DNA from: Candidatus Tanganyikabacteria bacterium
GTDB lineage: Bacteria > Cyanobacteriota > Sericytochromatia > S15B-MN24 > VGJW01
Assembly: GCA_016867235.1 (NCBI GenBank)
Contig: VGJY01000018.1
Coordinates: forward strand, 1 to 36,361
Direction: 5' to 3'
Length of the DNA stretch: 36,361 bases
Below are positions 1 to 8,664 of this stretch, one piece after another. Under the pieces are notes generated by a model. The model did not search any database, was not told the DNA's origin, and worked only from the letters and a program-made list of their open reading frames with translations. Both the position numbers and the translations under genes were made by a program. How positions within the stretch are numbered: position 1 is the stretch's first letter; each line of letters opens with the position of its first letter.

Positions 1-45
1 ATGTACGACGCCTTGGGTCTAGCCAAGCACCGCTCCAAGAACTAG
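1..45 (+). CDS. C-terminal end of a gene cut by the window start
   Basis: Reading frame 1 is open from the first base and stops at TAG 43-45, giving 14 residues ending HRSKN. Only a tail is visible, so no function can be named. An intrinsic terminator starts 14 bases after the stop, which supports this being a true gene end and not a chance frame. The ATG at base 1 may be internal. Confidence 0.45.
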   Translation: MYDALGLAKHRSKN

Positions 46-58
46 GGCATACGACAAA

Positions 59-94
59 GCGGCCCCAAACGCAGATGGGGCCGCTATTTCCGTT
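59..94 (+). terminator. Rho-independent terminator
   Basis: A perfect 9-bp GC-rich stem pairs 59-67 (GCGGCCCCA) with 76-84 (TGGGGCCGC) around an 8-base loop. It is followed by TATTTCCGTTTT, a T-rich tail. It lies just after the TAG at 43-45 and ends the upstream transcript. Confidence 0.85.
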
Positions 95-176
95 TTGAAC
101 CTGGTAAAGTCGGGCTAGGTACCCCGCCGAAGGAACCCGTTACTGCATCCTGCGGCCGGCATCCGGCGCGGGCGCG

Positions 177-980
177 GTGGATCTGCTGGTCACCTGGGCG
201 CGGCAGCAAGTCGGCAAGCAGGTTGCCGATGGCCGCCTGTACGGCAGTCGCCTGGTCAATGACGGCTGCCGGGCGGCGGGCATCCGCCTGGCGCCCTTGC
301 ACGTTTCGCGCCGCCACTCCCTGCCGGCGACGCTGGGGTTGTTGATCCGCGAACTCGGCGGCTCGGCGCCCCTCGTGGACGAGGCGATGCGCATGGGCTG
401 GCGCTGGTGCGAGGAGGCCGCCGGCGCGACGCCCTCCGCCCTCGGCTTCAAGTTGGCCGACGAGGTGATCGACCGCTTCTTCGGCCGCCTGCCGCGAACG
501 CGCGCCATCCTGGCGGGGGGCGCCAAGGTCCGCGAGGCGGTGCGGCACCTGCTGAACAGCGTGGTGGTGGGCGCCCTGGGCGGGGGTGGCGCGAGCCTCA
601 CCGCGGCCGTCACGGCCGAACTGACGCGCGTGGCCGATCGCGGCGGAGCCGACGGCTTCGTCCGCCTGCCGGCACGCCCTCCCTACTCGCCCCCGTCGCC
701 GCCGCGCGGCGGACCCGCGGGGGGTCCGGCGCTGTACCCCGTGTCCAGGTGGCTGTACGACCGGGTCGGCTTTCCGATCACGCTGTTTCGCTGGGGTGCG
801 GACTGCGCGGCGGCCGAGATCCGGAGCCGGCAGATCTACGCCGAGCACATGACCGATCTGCAGGGGGTAGCCGCCAGGATCGCCCGGGCGAATGCCGCCC
901 CCACGGGCGCGCTCCCGCCGCTCGTCTCCGTGGACGATCTAACGATGCTCCTGCCGGTGGTGCTGGACCTGACTATCTAG
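177..980 (+). CDS. Hypothetical protein, 267 aa
   Basis: I do not recognise a family. The first usable start in the frame is GTG 177; an in-frame stop lies at 105-107 and no ATG lies between. No good ribosome binding site is visible. The protein mixes Arg/Ala-rich helical segments with a Gly/Ala-rich stretch around residues 110-150 and a Pro/Gly-rich linker near 165-185. No signal peptide, transmembrane segment or catalytic motif is obvious. Its stop TAG 978-980 overlaps by three bases the stop of the convergent glycosyltransferase gene, so the two share a 3' end. The strong codon bias of the frame supports a real gene. Confidence 0.6.
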   Translation: MDLLVTWARQQVGKQVADGRLYGSRLVNDGCRAAGIRLAPLHVSRRHSLPATLGLLIRELGGSAPLVDEAMRMGWRWCEEAAGATPSALGFKLADEVIDRFFGRLPRTRAILAGGAKVREAVRHLLNSVVVGALGGGGASLTAAVTAELTRVADRGGADGFVRLPARPPYSPPSPPRGGPAGGPALYPVSRWLYDRVGFPITLFRWGADCAAAEIRSRQIYAEHMTDLQGVAARIARANAAPTGALPPLVSVDDLTMLLPVVLDLTI

Positions 981-2134
981 CCCACCCCGGCGAGGGGAGC
1001 CGTGTGAGCCTGCTCGGGCACCTTGGAGACGATGAACTCCGCGAGGTCGAAGACCGCGTCCGGGTTGCGGAGGCCGGCCATGTTCTTGACCGCCGCCTCG
1101 TAGCGGGCCCTGTCGTCCATGTAGCGCCGCACGAGCTTGGTGAGGTGCCCCGGGTGCTCGTAGATGTCCCCCAGGCCGTGGCGCGCCACGTACTCGAGGT
1201 TGCCCACCTCCTGCGGCATCGGCTCGCGCGTGCCGTCCACGAGCAGGGGCCGGAGCTTCATGACGGCCTCGGCGATGGTCCCGGGGCCGGGCTTGGTCAC
1301 CACCACGTCGGCCGCCTCCATGAGCAGGTGCATCTGGTCGGTGAAGCCGTACACGCGGAGCGGCACCGCCGACCGGGCGGCCAGGCGCTTGACCCGGCGC
1401 TCCATAAGGCGATTGCGGCCGCAGACGACGACGATCTGGATCGGCAATCCGCAGTTGGCGAGCTCCCTGGCGGCCCGCAACGCGCCCTTGCCGGCCACCC
1501 CGCCCATCGTGATCAGGGCGGTGAAGCGATCCTGCAGGTACAGTTGCCGGCGCGCCGCGTCCTTGCCGGGGGCGATGCGGAGGAAGTCCGGGTGGACCGG
1601 CAGGCCATGCAGCACCTTGATCTTGCTGCGCTGGTATCCGAACTCGACCATCTGGTCGGCCGCTTCGTCCGAGAGGGCGATCATGGCCGCCGCCTCCGGC
1701 CGCACCCAGTTCTTCAGGAACCCGTGGGACAGGTCGGTGCAGAAGATCAGGTACGGCACGCGCTCCTGCCAGCCGAGGTTGCGGAGCATCGAAAGCGCGG
1801 CCTGGTTGATCACCGAGAAGACACTCACGATGAGATCGGGCTTCTCCCGGCGGATGACGGCCTCGAGGTTGTGGCGGGCCTTGCCCAGGAACGGCATGAC
1901 CACTTCCTCGGGATTGAAGGTGCTGATCACGCGGAAGCCCATCTTGACCATGCGCGGATCGCCCTTGAGCATCGTGTTGTAGACCTCGTAGAGCGCCTTG
2001 AGCCGCTGGCTGCGCGACTCGTGCCCGATGTGCAGCATGAATACGTCGAGTTCGGGATGACGCTCCGTGAGGGCCGCCTGGATCGCGCGGGCGTTTGCGA
2101 GATGCCCGCCTCCGGCGGTCTCGTAAACGATCAT
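977..2134 (-). CDS. MGDG synthase / diacylglycerol glucosyltransferase-type glycosyltransferase (GT28 family)
   Basis: This fits the MGDG synthase/UgtP family, which moves a sugar from a nucleotide sugar to diacylglycerol at the inner membrane face. The N-terminus carries a TAGGGHLANA motif typical of the MGDG_synth domain. The C-terminal GT28 half has GGVAGKG near residues 211-217 and KPGPGTIAEA near 281-290, the usual nucleotide-sugar pocket. At 385 aa it has the normal family length. I prefer ATG 2134, which has AGGAAG about 6-9 bases upstream; a TTG at 2152 would add six residues (MARKKV) but has no clear ribosome site. The donor sugar cannot be read from the sequence. It could affect membrane glycolipid composition. 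Confidence 0.85.
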   Translation of the reverse strand: MIVYETAGGGHLANARAIQAALTERHPELDVFMLHIGHESRSQRLKALYEVYNTMLKGDPRMVKMGFRVISTFNPEEVVMPFLGKARHNLEAVIRREKPDLIVSVFSVINQAALSMLRNLGWQERVPYLIFCTDLSHGFLKNWVRPEAAAMIALSDEAADQMVEFGYQRSKIKVLHGLPVHPDFLRIAPGKDAARRQLYLQDRFTALITMGGVAGKGALRAARELANCGLPIQIVVVCGRNRLMERRVKRLAARSAVPLRVYGFTDQMHLLMEAADVVVTKPGPGTIAEAVMKLRPLLVDGTREPMPQEVGNLEYVARHGLGDIYEHPGHLTKLVRRYMDDRARYEAAVKNMAGLRNPDAVFDLAEFIVSKVPEQAHTAPLAGVG

Positions 2135-2185
2135 GACCTTCTTCCTGGCCAAGGTTGCCTGACTTCCCTCCCGTGGCAGCCTTCT

Positions 2186-2191
2186 ATTATA
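2186..2191 (-). promoter_or_regulatory. Possible -10 box for the glycosyltransferase gene
   Basis: The minus strand reads TATAAT here, a perfect sigma-70 -10 hexamer, in the 138-bp divergent gap and about 52 bases before the chosen start codon. No good -35 lies 16-18 bases further upstream (CCGTTC at 17 bases). It stands out in a very GC-rich gap, but it is only a partial promoter. Confidence 0.4.
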
Positions 2192-2272
2192 CGGGAAGCG
2201 AGGCGGGAGAACGGCCGAAACTTGCTGTTACATCCCGAGGCCGGCAGGGTAGGAACCCTTCGGGAAACGGGC

Positions 2273-2920
2273 ATGCGTACGATCGGGCGGAAACTGCGGG
2301 GCGCCTTGCTGGTGGCCGCCGCGGGTATCCTCGCGGGCTGCGTCGACCTGCCGGTGGTGGGGAACGTGGGCGAGCAGATCAAGCCCTACGTGCCCGAATT
2401 CATCCGGGAGAAGCTCTACGGGCCGGAGCACCAGGTGGCCGAGACGCCTTCCACGACGCCCGGTACTCCCCGCCGCCGCCGCCGCAATCTGGCGGCCCCG
2501 GGGCAAGCGGCGGCGGCCGCCGGCGCGCCGGGCGAAGCGGCCCCCGCTCCGGTGCGGCGCGAGAACGTCGCGGCGCTCTACGAGCAGTACCTGACGCGCA
2601 ACATGGAGTTCGATCGGCTGCGCACCCAGGCGATGGAACAGCTGATCGCCGGGCAGACCGACAAGGCCATCGACTCCCTGAAGCAAGCCCTCGCCAGGAA
2701 GCCCGGCGACAAGAGCGCCGAGGAGTTGCTGCACCTCGCGCAGCACCCGCCCGCCCAGCGACCGCTGGATGGCGGCGCGGACTTCTCGCAGGGCGCGCCC
2801 GGCATGGTCCCGGGCCTGCCGGGCCAGTTGCCGCCGGATCTGCCGGTGGATACGTCGACCGAGCCCAGCAACACGGCGCGGTACCGGCGATTGCCGCCGG
2901 GCGCCACGTCCTTCAATTGA
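2273..2920 (+). CDS. TPR-containing lipoprotein upstream of the Bat cluster
   Basis: A 215-aa secreted lipoprotein. The N-terminus (MRTIGRKLRG, then a hydrophobic run) ends in a lipobox LAGC, so Cys would be lipidated after signal peptidase II cleavage. A run of Arg and an Ala/Pro-rich linker follow at about residues 60-100. A short helical hairpin resembling one or two TPR units then appears (AMEQLIAGQTDKAIDSLKQA), and the tail is Pro-rich. ATG 2273 is chosen because it starts the signal peptide; the long frame upstream is antisense to the glycosyltransferase. The stop is two bases before the next gene, so it is probably the first gene of the Bat operon. No specific function is known. Confidence 0.75.
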   Translation: MRTIGRKLRGALLVAAAGILAGCVDLPVVGNVGEQIKPYVPEFIREKLYGPEHQVAETPSTTPGTPRRRRRNLAAPGQAAAAAGAPGEAAPAPVRRENVAALYEQYLTRNMEFDRLRTQAMEQLIAGQTDKAIDSLKQALARKPGDKSAEELLHLAQHPPAQRPLDGGADFSQGAPGMVPGLPGQLPPDLPVDTSTEPSNTARYRRLPPGATSFN

Positions 2921-2922
2921 GA

Positions 2923-3603
2923 GTGGGGCCCCTGGAGCCGCCGCCGCTTTGCAAGGCGGCAAGGGCGACCCGCCTGATCGCCCTGCCGGTCTTGCCGCCG
3001 TGGGGCCTCGCCTTGCTCGCGGCTCCCGCCTGGGCCGCCGACGATCTCCGCCCACTCAAGCCCGCCGTAGGGCCCAACCTCTGGCTGCCCGCGCTACTCG
3101 CGCTGCTGGTCGTGGCCCTGCTGGTCGCCGTCCTGGCCCGGATGGCACGCCGGCCCGACAGGGCGAACGCCGGCGCTTCCGAGATGCTCGCTCCCCCGCC
3201 TCCGCCGGCCAGCTTGCGCGCGCGCCTGGAGCAGGTGCGGGACTCCGGCTGGATCGAGAGCGGCGCTCACGTGAAGGCGTGCGACGTCATCGCCGAAGTC
3301 ATGCGCGATCTGGCCCGCGCCCGGTGGATCGTTTCCACTCCGCGCCTCACGACGGCCGAACTGCTTGGCGAGCTGGCGGCCAGGGGAGCCGAGAACGCCA
3401 TCACCGGCCCGCTCGGCGACGTCCTGGAAGCATGCGATTTCGTGAAGTTCGCGGGCGCCCGCGTTCCGGATTCGGATCTGCGCAGCCACCTCGAGACCGC
3501 CTTCGTGCTCGTGGACTCGTACGGCGTCGCCGGCCTGAACGCGGCGCTCGCGAGCGCGACCGGCGCACCGGAGCCGCTACGCGAAGCCGAACCGGCGGCC
3601 TGA
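2923..3603 (+). CDS. Membrane-anchored DUF4381-like protein of a Bat cluster
   Basis: The 226-aa product has a signal-like N-terminus ending near APAWA, then a transmembrane segment around residues 50-70 (LWLPALLALLVVALLVAVLA). A cytoplasmic domain follows in which helices like those of DUF4381 proteins appear. DUF4381 proteins usually sit between DUF58 and VWA genes in MoxR/Bat loci, and here the next two genes are VWA proteins. GTG 2923 starts two bases after the preceding stop, so translation is probably coupled; no Shine-Dalgarno is seen and the exact start is uncertain. MoxR and DUF58 genes are not in the window. Assignment to DUF4381 rests on context and topology more than on clear motifs. 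Confidence 0.6.
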   Translation: MGPLEPPPLCKAARATRLIALPVLPPWGLALLAAPAWAADDLRPLKPAVGPNLWLPALLALLVVALLVAVLARMARRPDRANAGASEMLAPPPPPASLRARLEQVRDSGWIESGAHVKACDVIAEVMRDLARARWIVSTPRLTTAELLGELAARGAENAITGPLGDVLEACDFVKFAGARVPDSDLRSHLETAFVLVDSYGVAGLNAALASATGAPEPLREAEPAA

Positions 3604-3618
3604 CGGCGGGCTTCCGCG

Positions 3619-4632
3619 ATGCACTTCGCGCATCCCGCCATCCTCTTCGGCCTGGCCTTGCCGGCGCTATGGCTGTTCCTGGCGCTACGCCCCGAGCGAG
3701 CCGGCGGCCTGCCGCTCCCCACCTTTCGCTACCTTCCGGGTTCCGCCGACCGGTCACGGCGCGGCCGTATCCTCCTGGCCATGCGGGCGGTCGCGCTGGC
3801 CCTGCTGATCTGCGCGCTCGCTGGCCCCAGGCGGCCCGGGGAATGGATCGTGGACCGGCGCTGGGGCGTGGACCTGATGCTCGCCCTCGACCTCTCGGGT
3901 TCGATGGCCGCCGAGGACCTGGCGCCAAACCGCTACGAAGCGGCCAAGCGGGTGCTGGCCGACTTCGTGGCCCGGGTATCCGACCAGCGCATCGGCCTGG
4001 TGGTGTTCAAGGCGCGGGCTCTCACGGTGAGCCCCCTCACCACCGACGCCCAGGTCGTGAGCGCAAGCGTCGCCGGCCTCGATCCGGACGCCCTGGCCGA
4101 GGACGGCACGGCCATCGGCGACGCGGTCGGCACGTGCCTCAATCGCCTGGCCGAGAGCAAGGCGCGCCACAAAATAGTCGTTCTCTTGACCGACGGCGAG
4201 AACAACTCGGGGCAAATGTCGCCCCTGATGGCCGCGGCGATAGCCCGCACCCGCGGCGTGCGCATCGACACCGTCGCGGTGGGGCGGTCCGGCGGCGCCC
4301 CGGTTCCTTACGTAGATGCGTTCGGGCGGAAGCGCTACCACCAGAACCGGGACGGCACGGTGTTCATGACCCGCATGGACGAATCGACGCTGGCCCGAAT
4401 GGCCGCATGGACGGGCGGCAACTTCTTCCGCGCGACCGATACGGCGGCCCTGGAGGCGACGTACGCCCGGATAGCCAGGTTGACGCGCAGCGAGGTGGAG
4501 CAGCATCGGCGGCGCGGGGTCGTGGACGCCGCTTTCCTCTTCCTGGTGCCGGCCTTGCTGCTCCTGGCTCTGGAACTGGCTCTCGCCCTCGGCCCCTGGC
4601 GCGTCCTGCGCGCGCGGGTGGGCCATGCTTGA
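3619..4632 (+). CDS. batA: BatA-like VWA-domain membrane protein
   Basis: A 337-aa protein with two N-terminal membrane helices (about residues 8-23 and 52-70), a von Willebrand A domain and a C-terminal membrane helix (about 308-328). The VWA domain carries a full MIDAS metal site: DLSGS at 91-95, Thr164 in DGTAIG and TDGE at 191-194. This architecture is that of BatA, part of aerotolerance/stress loci linked to MoxR ATPases. The domain would face the periplasm and bind a protein partner through the metal. Its last eight bases (ATGCTTGA, 4625-4632) overlap the start of the next gene, indicating translational coupling. Confidence 0.88.
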   Translation: MHFAHPAILFGLALPALWLFLALRPERAGGLPLPTFRYLPGSADRSRRGRILLAMRAVALALLICALAGPRRPGEWIVDRRWGVDLMLALDLSGSMAAEDLAPNRYEAAKRVLADFVARVSDQRIGLVVFKARALTVSPLTTDAQVVSASVAGLDPDALAEDGTAIGDAVGTCLNRLAESKARHKIVVLLTDGENNSGQMSPLMAAAIARTRGVRIDTVAVGRSGGAPVPYVDAFGRKRYHQNRDGTVFMTRMDESTLARMAAWTGGNFFRATDTAALEATYARIARLTRSEVEQHRRRGVVDAAFLFLVPALLLLALELALALGPWRVLRARVGHA

Positions 4633-6406
4633 GTGGGGCGCGCCGTACTGGTTCCTGGCCCTGGTGGCCCTGGGACCGCTCGGCCTTTGGCTCGGGCGCT
4701 CCATCCTCCGCGCTAGCCGCCTGCGCAAGGCCTTCGCTCCCCGCGCCCTGTGGCGGCGCATGCGCCTGGCCGGCGACGATCGGGAAGTGGCGCTGCGCGC
4801 GCTTGCCGGGCTCTGCTCGCTCGCCCTGATCGTCACGGCCCTGGCGGATCCGCGCGGCGGCGGGGGCCAGGGCGCATCTCGCGAGCAGGAGGCGCCGCGC
4901 CTGCTGGTGCTGCTCGACGCCTCGCGGTCCATGCTGGCGGCCGATACCGTCTACGGCGGCATGTTGCTCGCCGGGGACCGGGGTCCCACGCGGTTCGAGG
5001 CGGCCCGCTCCCTGGCTCGGGAGGCGATTTCCCACCTGGGCGGCTGGAACATCGGCCTGCTGGTCTTTGCCGCCGACCCCCTGGTGCTGTGTCCCGTGAC
5101 GTCCGATCACTCGGCCGCGCTCACGCTGCTCGAGCGGGCGCGGGCGGGCGATCCCGCGCTGCGAGGCGGCTCCAACATCGAGAGCGCCTTGCGGGCCGCC
5201 GGCGCGCTGCTGGGAGGCCACAAGGGGTCGATCCTCCTCATCAGCGACGGGGAGGAGCTGGCGGGCCGCGCTGCCGGCTTCGCGGGCGCGCTGGCCGGCA
5301 AGGGCATCCGCGTCTACGCGGTCGGCGTCGGCGGCGCGGAGGCCGTGCCCCTGCGGCTGCCGGGCGGCGATCTCGCGACCTGGCGCGGCGCCACGGTCAT
5401 GACCGCCCGAAACGACAAGCTCCTGGGCGACCTGGCCGCCAGGACCCGCGGCAAGTACTGGGCGCCCCACCTGGCGGACGGGGGCGTCGCGGCGACGCCG
5501 CTGGGCGTGACGGTGGCCGGCGGCCTGGACACTCCGGCGGGGCGGCGGCAACCGGGCCCGAGCCGGCGGGCGCCGCTCGTCGCCGCGGCCCTGGCACTCC
5601 TGGCGCTCGACGCCCTCTGGATCCTGCGGCGGCGACTCGCGGTAATCGGCCGCAAGGTCCTCGCCGTCTGGCTGGGAAGCCGGCGGCCGGCCGCCGGCGC
5701 CCGTCCGCGCCCCGTCGGCGGACCGGCCCGGGCGATCGTGGCGCTACTCGCGCTCTTCCTCCTGCCGGGCTGGACCTGGCCGGGAATCCCGTTCGTGCAG
5801 CAAGGGCTCGCGGCCTATCGCGAGGGCGAGGCCGCCAAGAGCGCCGAGTACTTCGAGGAGGCCGCCAGGCGCGACCCGGCGCCCGAGGTGCGCTACGATC
5901 TCGGCAATGCCTACCACGTGGCCGGCAATTACAGGCAGAGCCTGCGCGCGTACGCCAAGGCTCTCGAGAAGCTGCCGCCCAGGAGCCGGCTAGCCGAGCA
6001 CACGCATTACAACATCGGCAACACCCGCTTCCGGCTTGGCGACTACCGCGGTGCCATCGCCGCCTACAAACGAGCCCTCGGCATCGATCCGCGGGACGAG
6101 GATGCCAAGCACAACATGCGGCTTGCCGAGTCGCGCCTGGCGGGCGCGGCGCAGCAGCGCGCCCCGGGCGGCCGACAGGCGTCCGGCGCTCCCGGCCGAG
6201 CGACCGGCCCCGTGCCGGTGCCCGACGCGGCCGAGGCCGCGGCCCTGCTGGCGCGCCTCGATCTGGACGAGCGCCAGCGCCAGGCGGAGCAGGCGCAGCG
6301 CGAGGAGCGTGCCGATCCCAGCCTGGAGTCGCCTTCACAACTGGCCCGCCGCCTGCTCAAGGAGGCCGAGCGCAGCGTGACCCGGCAACTGGAAAAGGAC
6401 TGGTAA
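4625..6406 (+). CDS. BatB-BatC fusion: VWA plus TPR membrane protein
   Basis: At 593 aa this is a BatB-type VWA protein fused to a BatC-type TPR domain. Two N-terminal helices (about 9-25 and 57-73) precede the VWA domain, with DASRS at 98-102 and SDGE at 207-210. The third MIDAS position, usually Thr, appears as Ser183 in GGSNI, and an extra loop follows DASRS (about residues 106-120). Further helices lie at about 320-335 and 367-385. Three TPR units follow around residues 390-495, and then a charged C-terminal tail rich in Gln/Glu/Arg. In many genomes batB and batC are separate genes, so fusion is notable. It overlaps batA by eight bases. It probably forms a membrane complex with the previous two products. 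Confidence 0.87.
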   Translation: MLEWGAPYWFLALVALGPLGLWLGRSILRASRLRKAFAPRALWRRMRLAGDDREVALRALAGLCSLALIVTALADPRGGGGQGASREQEAPRLLVLLDASRSMLAADTVYGGMLLAGDRGPTRFEAARSLAREAISHLGGWNIGLLVFAADPLVLCPVTSDHSAALTLLERARAGDPALRGGSNIESALRAAGALLGGHKGSILLISDGEELAGRAAGFAGALAGKGIRVYAVGVGGAEAVPLRLPGGDLATWRGATVMTARNDKLLGDLAARTRGKYWAPHLADGGVAATPLGVTVAGGLDTPAGRRQPGPSRRAPLVAAALALLALDALWILRRRLAVIGRKVLAVWLGSRRPAAGARPRPVGGPARAIVALLALFLLPGWTWPGIPFVQQGLAAYREGEAAKSAEYFEEAARRDPAPEVRYDLGNAYHVAGNYRQSLRAYAKALEKLPPRSRLAEHTHYNIGNTRFRLGDYRGAIAAYKRALGIDPRDEDAKHNMRLAESRLAGAAQQRAPGGRQASGAPGRATGPVPVPDAAEAAALLARLDLDERQRQAEQAQREERADPSLESPSQLARRLLKEAERSVTRQLEKDW

Positions 6407-6472
6407 CCCCGCGGGAGCGGCCGCCAGGCCATCTGGACAATCACGGCCAAACCGGCGAGACTGCCAGTTACT

Positions 6473-7111
6473 ATGAAACGACTGATCTCCGGCCTCCTGC
6501 TGGCCGCAGCCATTCTCGCGGCCCCACTTACCGCCCGGGCGGCGGCTCCCACGGCCTTCAAGGCGAAGGGTCAGGTCAATAGCCTCATGGATGGCGAACC
6601 GCAGGAGATGAGCGTCGTCATCTCGTTCAAGGGCGGCAAGGTTCGCGTCGAGACGACCTCGAAGGACATCGGCAAGTCCATCATGGTCGGCCGCAAAGGG
6701 CACGACGAGATCGCCATGCTCGATCCCGAGCAGAAGATGATCGTGCGGATGAAGCCGTCGGCGTTGCGCGGGGCCTCAAACGACGACGCGCCGCAGTTCG
6801 ACACCCTCCTCGATCCCGCCGGATTCAAGGCCCTGGTGGTCAAGGAAGGCAAGAAGATGGGCCCCGGCGAGGGGATCCTGGGGCACAAGACGACGATCTA
6901 CGAGCGCACGAAGGGCACCACCCGGATGAAAGTCTGGCTCGCCGACGATCTCGAACTGCCGCTGCGCCTCGAGGGAAAATCGAAGAACGGGGATCAGTTC
7001 AAGATGCGCATCACGTCACTGGATCTCTCGCCGAAATTTGCTAAGGATGATTTCGACGACTCCCCGGCCGGCTATTCGGAAGTGAAGGCGGAGACCAACG
7101 AGCAGAATTGA
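6473..7111 (+). CDS. Secreted DUF4412/LolA-like protein
   Basis: A 212-aa exported protein with a clean signal peptide (MKRLISGLLLAAAILAAPLTARA). The mature part is a succession of beta-strands: a FKAKGQV start, a KVRVETTS strand, EQKMIVRMKPS, and later a VWLADDLELPLRLE strand. This resembles periplasmic DUF4412 or LolA/LppX-fold proteins that hold lipids in a half-barrel. No catalytic residue is expected. The start ATG 6473 lies 66 bases after the Bat fusion gene with no strong ribosome site. The next gene follows after ten bases, so the two may be cotranscribed. The family call is by pattern, not by a diagnostic motif. Confidence 0.6.
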   Translation: MKRLISGLLLAAAILAAPLTARAAAPTAFKAKGQVNSLMDGEPQEMSVVISFKGGKVRVETTSKDIGKSIMVGRKGHDEIAMLDPEQKMIVRMKPSALRGASNDDAPQFDTLLDPAGFKALVVKEGKKMGPGEGILGHKTTIYERTKGTTRMKVWLADDLELPLRLEGKSKNGDQFKMRITSLDLSPKFAKDDFDDSPAGYSEVKAETNEQN

Positions 7112-7121
7112 CGACCGCAAC

Positions 7122-8642
7122 TTGCTGACGATCGCGGACATCCGCCGTCGCGCAGAGGAGCGCAACCAGCGGATCTCCCGCGAGGTCTACGAGCATGGCA
7201 GCGGCCTGAAGGCCGAGATGGGTATGGCCCACATCCTGGAGGCGTACGGCGACCTCCAGACCCGGGAGGCCGTCGAGTACCTGCGAGGAGCGTTCGAAGC
7301 CGAGGTCGATCCGGTCGAGAAGCGGCGCCTGCAGTATCTCCTCGCCGACTTGCGCCAGGGCTTCCTCGACAACCACGTGGCCGCCCTGCACGACAAGTTC
7401 GCGACCCAGGAGGCGACCAAGTCGGTCGAACTGGCGGGCGAGTCCATCCCCTTCCGCCAGGCGGCGATCCGCATGTCCAACGAGCCCGATCGCGAGCGGC
7501 GCATCGCGTTGCAGGAGGCTTCGTGCCGGGTGATCGCCGAGTTGAGCCCGCTGCATTCGGACGCCCTGGCGGCAGTCCGGAAGATCATCACGGAAGATCT
7601 GGGCTACCCGTCGTACACGGACTTCTACCGGATCCAGCGCGGCATCGACTTCGCGGATCTCGCCACCAGGATGCAGATCTTCCTCGATCGGACAAACGAC
7701 CTGTATCGCCGGGTCATGGACGATTGGACGCGGGCCGGCCTGGGGCGCGGAATAGACGAGTGCGCCCGCCACGACATCAATTTCCTGCTGCGGGCCCGCG
7801 AGTTCGATCACGCCTTCCCCGAGAGCGGCCTCATTCCGACCCTCGAAGCGACCGTGGCCGACCTCGACCTGACCTTGCGCCACATCTTCCTTGACCTCGA
7901 GAAACGGCCCACGAAGTCGCCCCGGGCATTCTGCTCCCCGGTGCGCGTGCCCGAGGAGATCTACCTGGTGGTCTCGCCCAAGGGGGGAATGGACGATTAT
8001 TCGGCCTTGCTCCACGAGTGCGGCCACTCCCTCCACTTCGCGCACGCGTCGCCCGACCTGCCTTACGAGTTTCGCTTCCTTGGCGACAACTCGGTGACCG
8101 AGACCTTCGCGTTCACGCTGGAGCACTTCCACCTGGAACCCGGGTGGCTGCGGCGCCACACCGACCTCTCCGAGGACGAGATCGCTCGCTACCGCTTCCA
8201 CGGACTGCGGCAACTGCTCTTCATGGTCCGGCGCTACTCGGCCAAGCTCGAGTACGAACTGGAGCTTCACGACAACCGGCCTCTCGCGGGCAAGGACGCC
8301 CTGTACCGGCAGCACCTCGAGTCGGTCCTGCTCTACCGGCACTTCTCGGAGTACTGGCTCTTCGACACCGACGAGGGCTACTACACCGCGCAGTACTTGC
8401 GGGCATGGACCCTCGCGGCCCAGCTCCGCGCCTACCTGCGGCGGCGCCATGGCCCCGACTATTTCCTCCAGCCCGCCGCGGGCAGGGATCTGGTGGACCT
8501 GTGGAGCCTGGGGCAGCGGCTCTCGGCCGACGAGCTTGCGACGCATCTGGGCTACGACGGCCTCGACGTGGAGCCCCTGGTCGATGAGATGATCGGGGTT
8601 CTCGGCCAAAGGCCGAGTAGAAACTCGTCTGAGGTGAACTAG
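7122..8642 (+). CDS. M3-family (thimet oligopeptidase/PepF-like) metallopeptidase
   Basis: A 506-aa zinc peptidase. The HExxH zinc site is HECGH at residues 298-302, extended to HECGHSLH as in M3 enzymes. The third ligand is probably Glu327 in SVTET, 25-30 residues downstream as the family requires. The long helical N-terminal region and the C-terminal helices fit the closed-cavity fold of M3 oligopeptidases, which cut short peptides in the cytoplasm; no signal peptide is present. The start is TTG 7122, ten bases after the preceding stop; an internal Met (about residue 34) is an alternative. A perfect hairpin lies in the last 45 coding bases. Confidence 0.85.
   Translation: MLTIADIRRRAEERNQRISREVYEHGSGLKAEMGMAHILEAYGDLQTREAVEYLRGAFEAEVDPVEKRRLQYLLADLRQGFLDNHVAALHDKFATQEATKSVELAGESIPFRQAAIRMSNEPDRERRIALQEASCRVIAELSPLHSDALAAVRKIITEDLGYPSYTDFYRIQRGIDFADLATRMQIFLDRTNDLYRRVMDDWTRAGLGRGIDECARHDINFLLRAREFDHAFPESGLIPTLEATVADLDLTLRHIFLDLEKRPTKSPRAFCSPVRVPEEIYLVVSPKGGMDDYSALLHECGHSLHFAHASPDLPYEFRFLGDNSVTETFAFTLEHFHLEPGWLRRHTDLSEDEIARYRFHGLRQLLFMVRRYSAKLEYELELHDNRPLAGKDALYRQHLESVLLYRHFSEYWLFDTDEGYYTAQYLRAWTLAAQLRAYLRRRHGPDYFLQPAAGRDLVDLWSLGQRLSADELATHLGYDGLDVEPLVDEMIGVLGQRPSRNSSEVN
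8601..8617 (+). promoter_or_regulatory. Hairpin at the 3' end of the M3 peptidase gene
   Basis: CTCGGCC (8601-8607) pairs perfectly with GGCCGAG (8611-8617) around an AAA loop. It lies within the last nine codons before the stop and is not followed by a T-run. It may stabilise the mRNA end or weakly terminate; it could also be incidental in GC-rich coding sequence. Confidence 0.3.
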
Positions 8643-8664
8643 GCAGCAGGTTCGCGGGCGCGCC

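Noticed and set aside
407-2272. Long frame on the plus strand upstream of the lipoprotein gene
   Set aside because: It is antisense to the GT28 glycosyltransferase and in another frame to the gene at 177-980. Its residue composition is the Arg/Ala/Gly-rich kind typical of shadows, while the lipoprotein signal peptide begins at 2273.
4364-5551. Long minus-strand frame over batA and the fusion gene
   Set aside because: It only mirrors the plus-strand VWA genes and has no family motif, signal or ribosome site.
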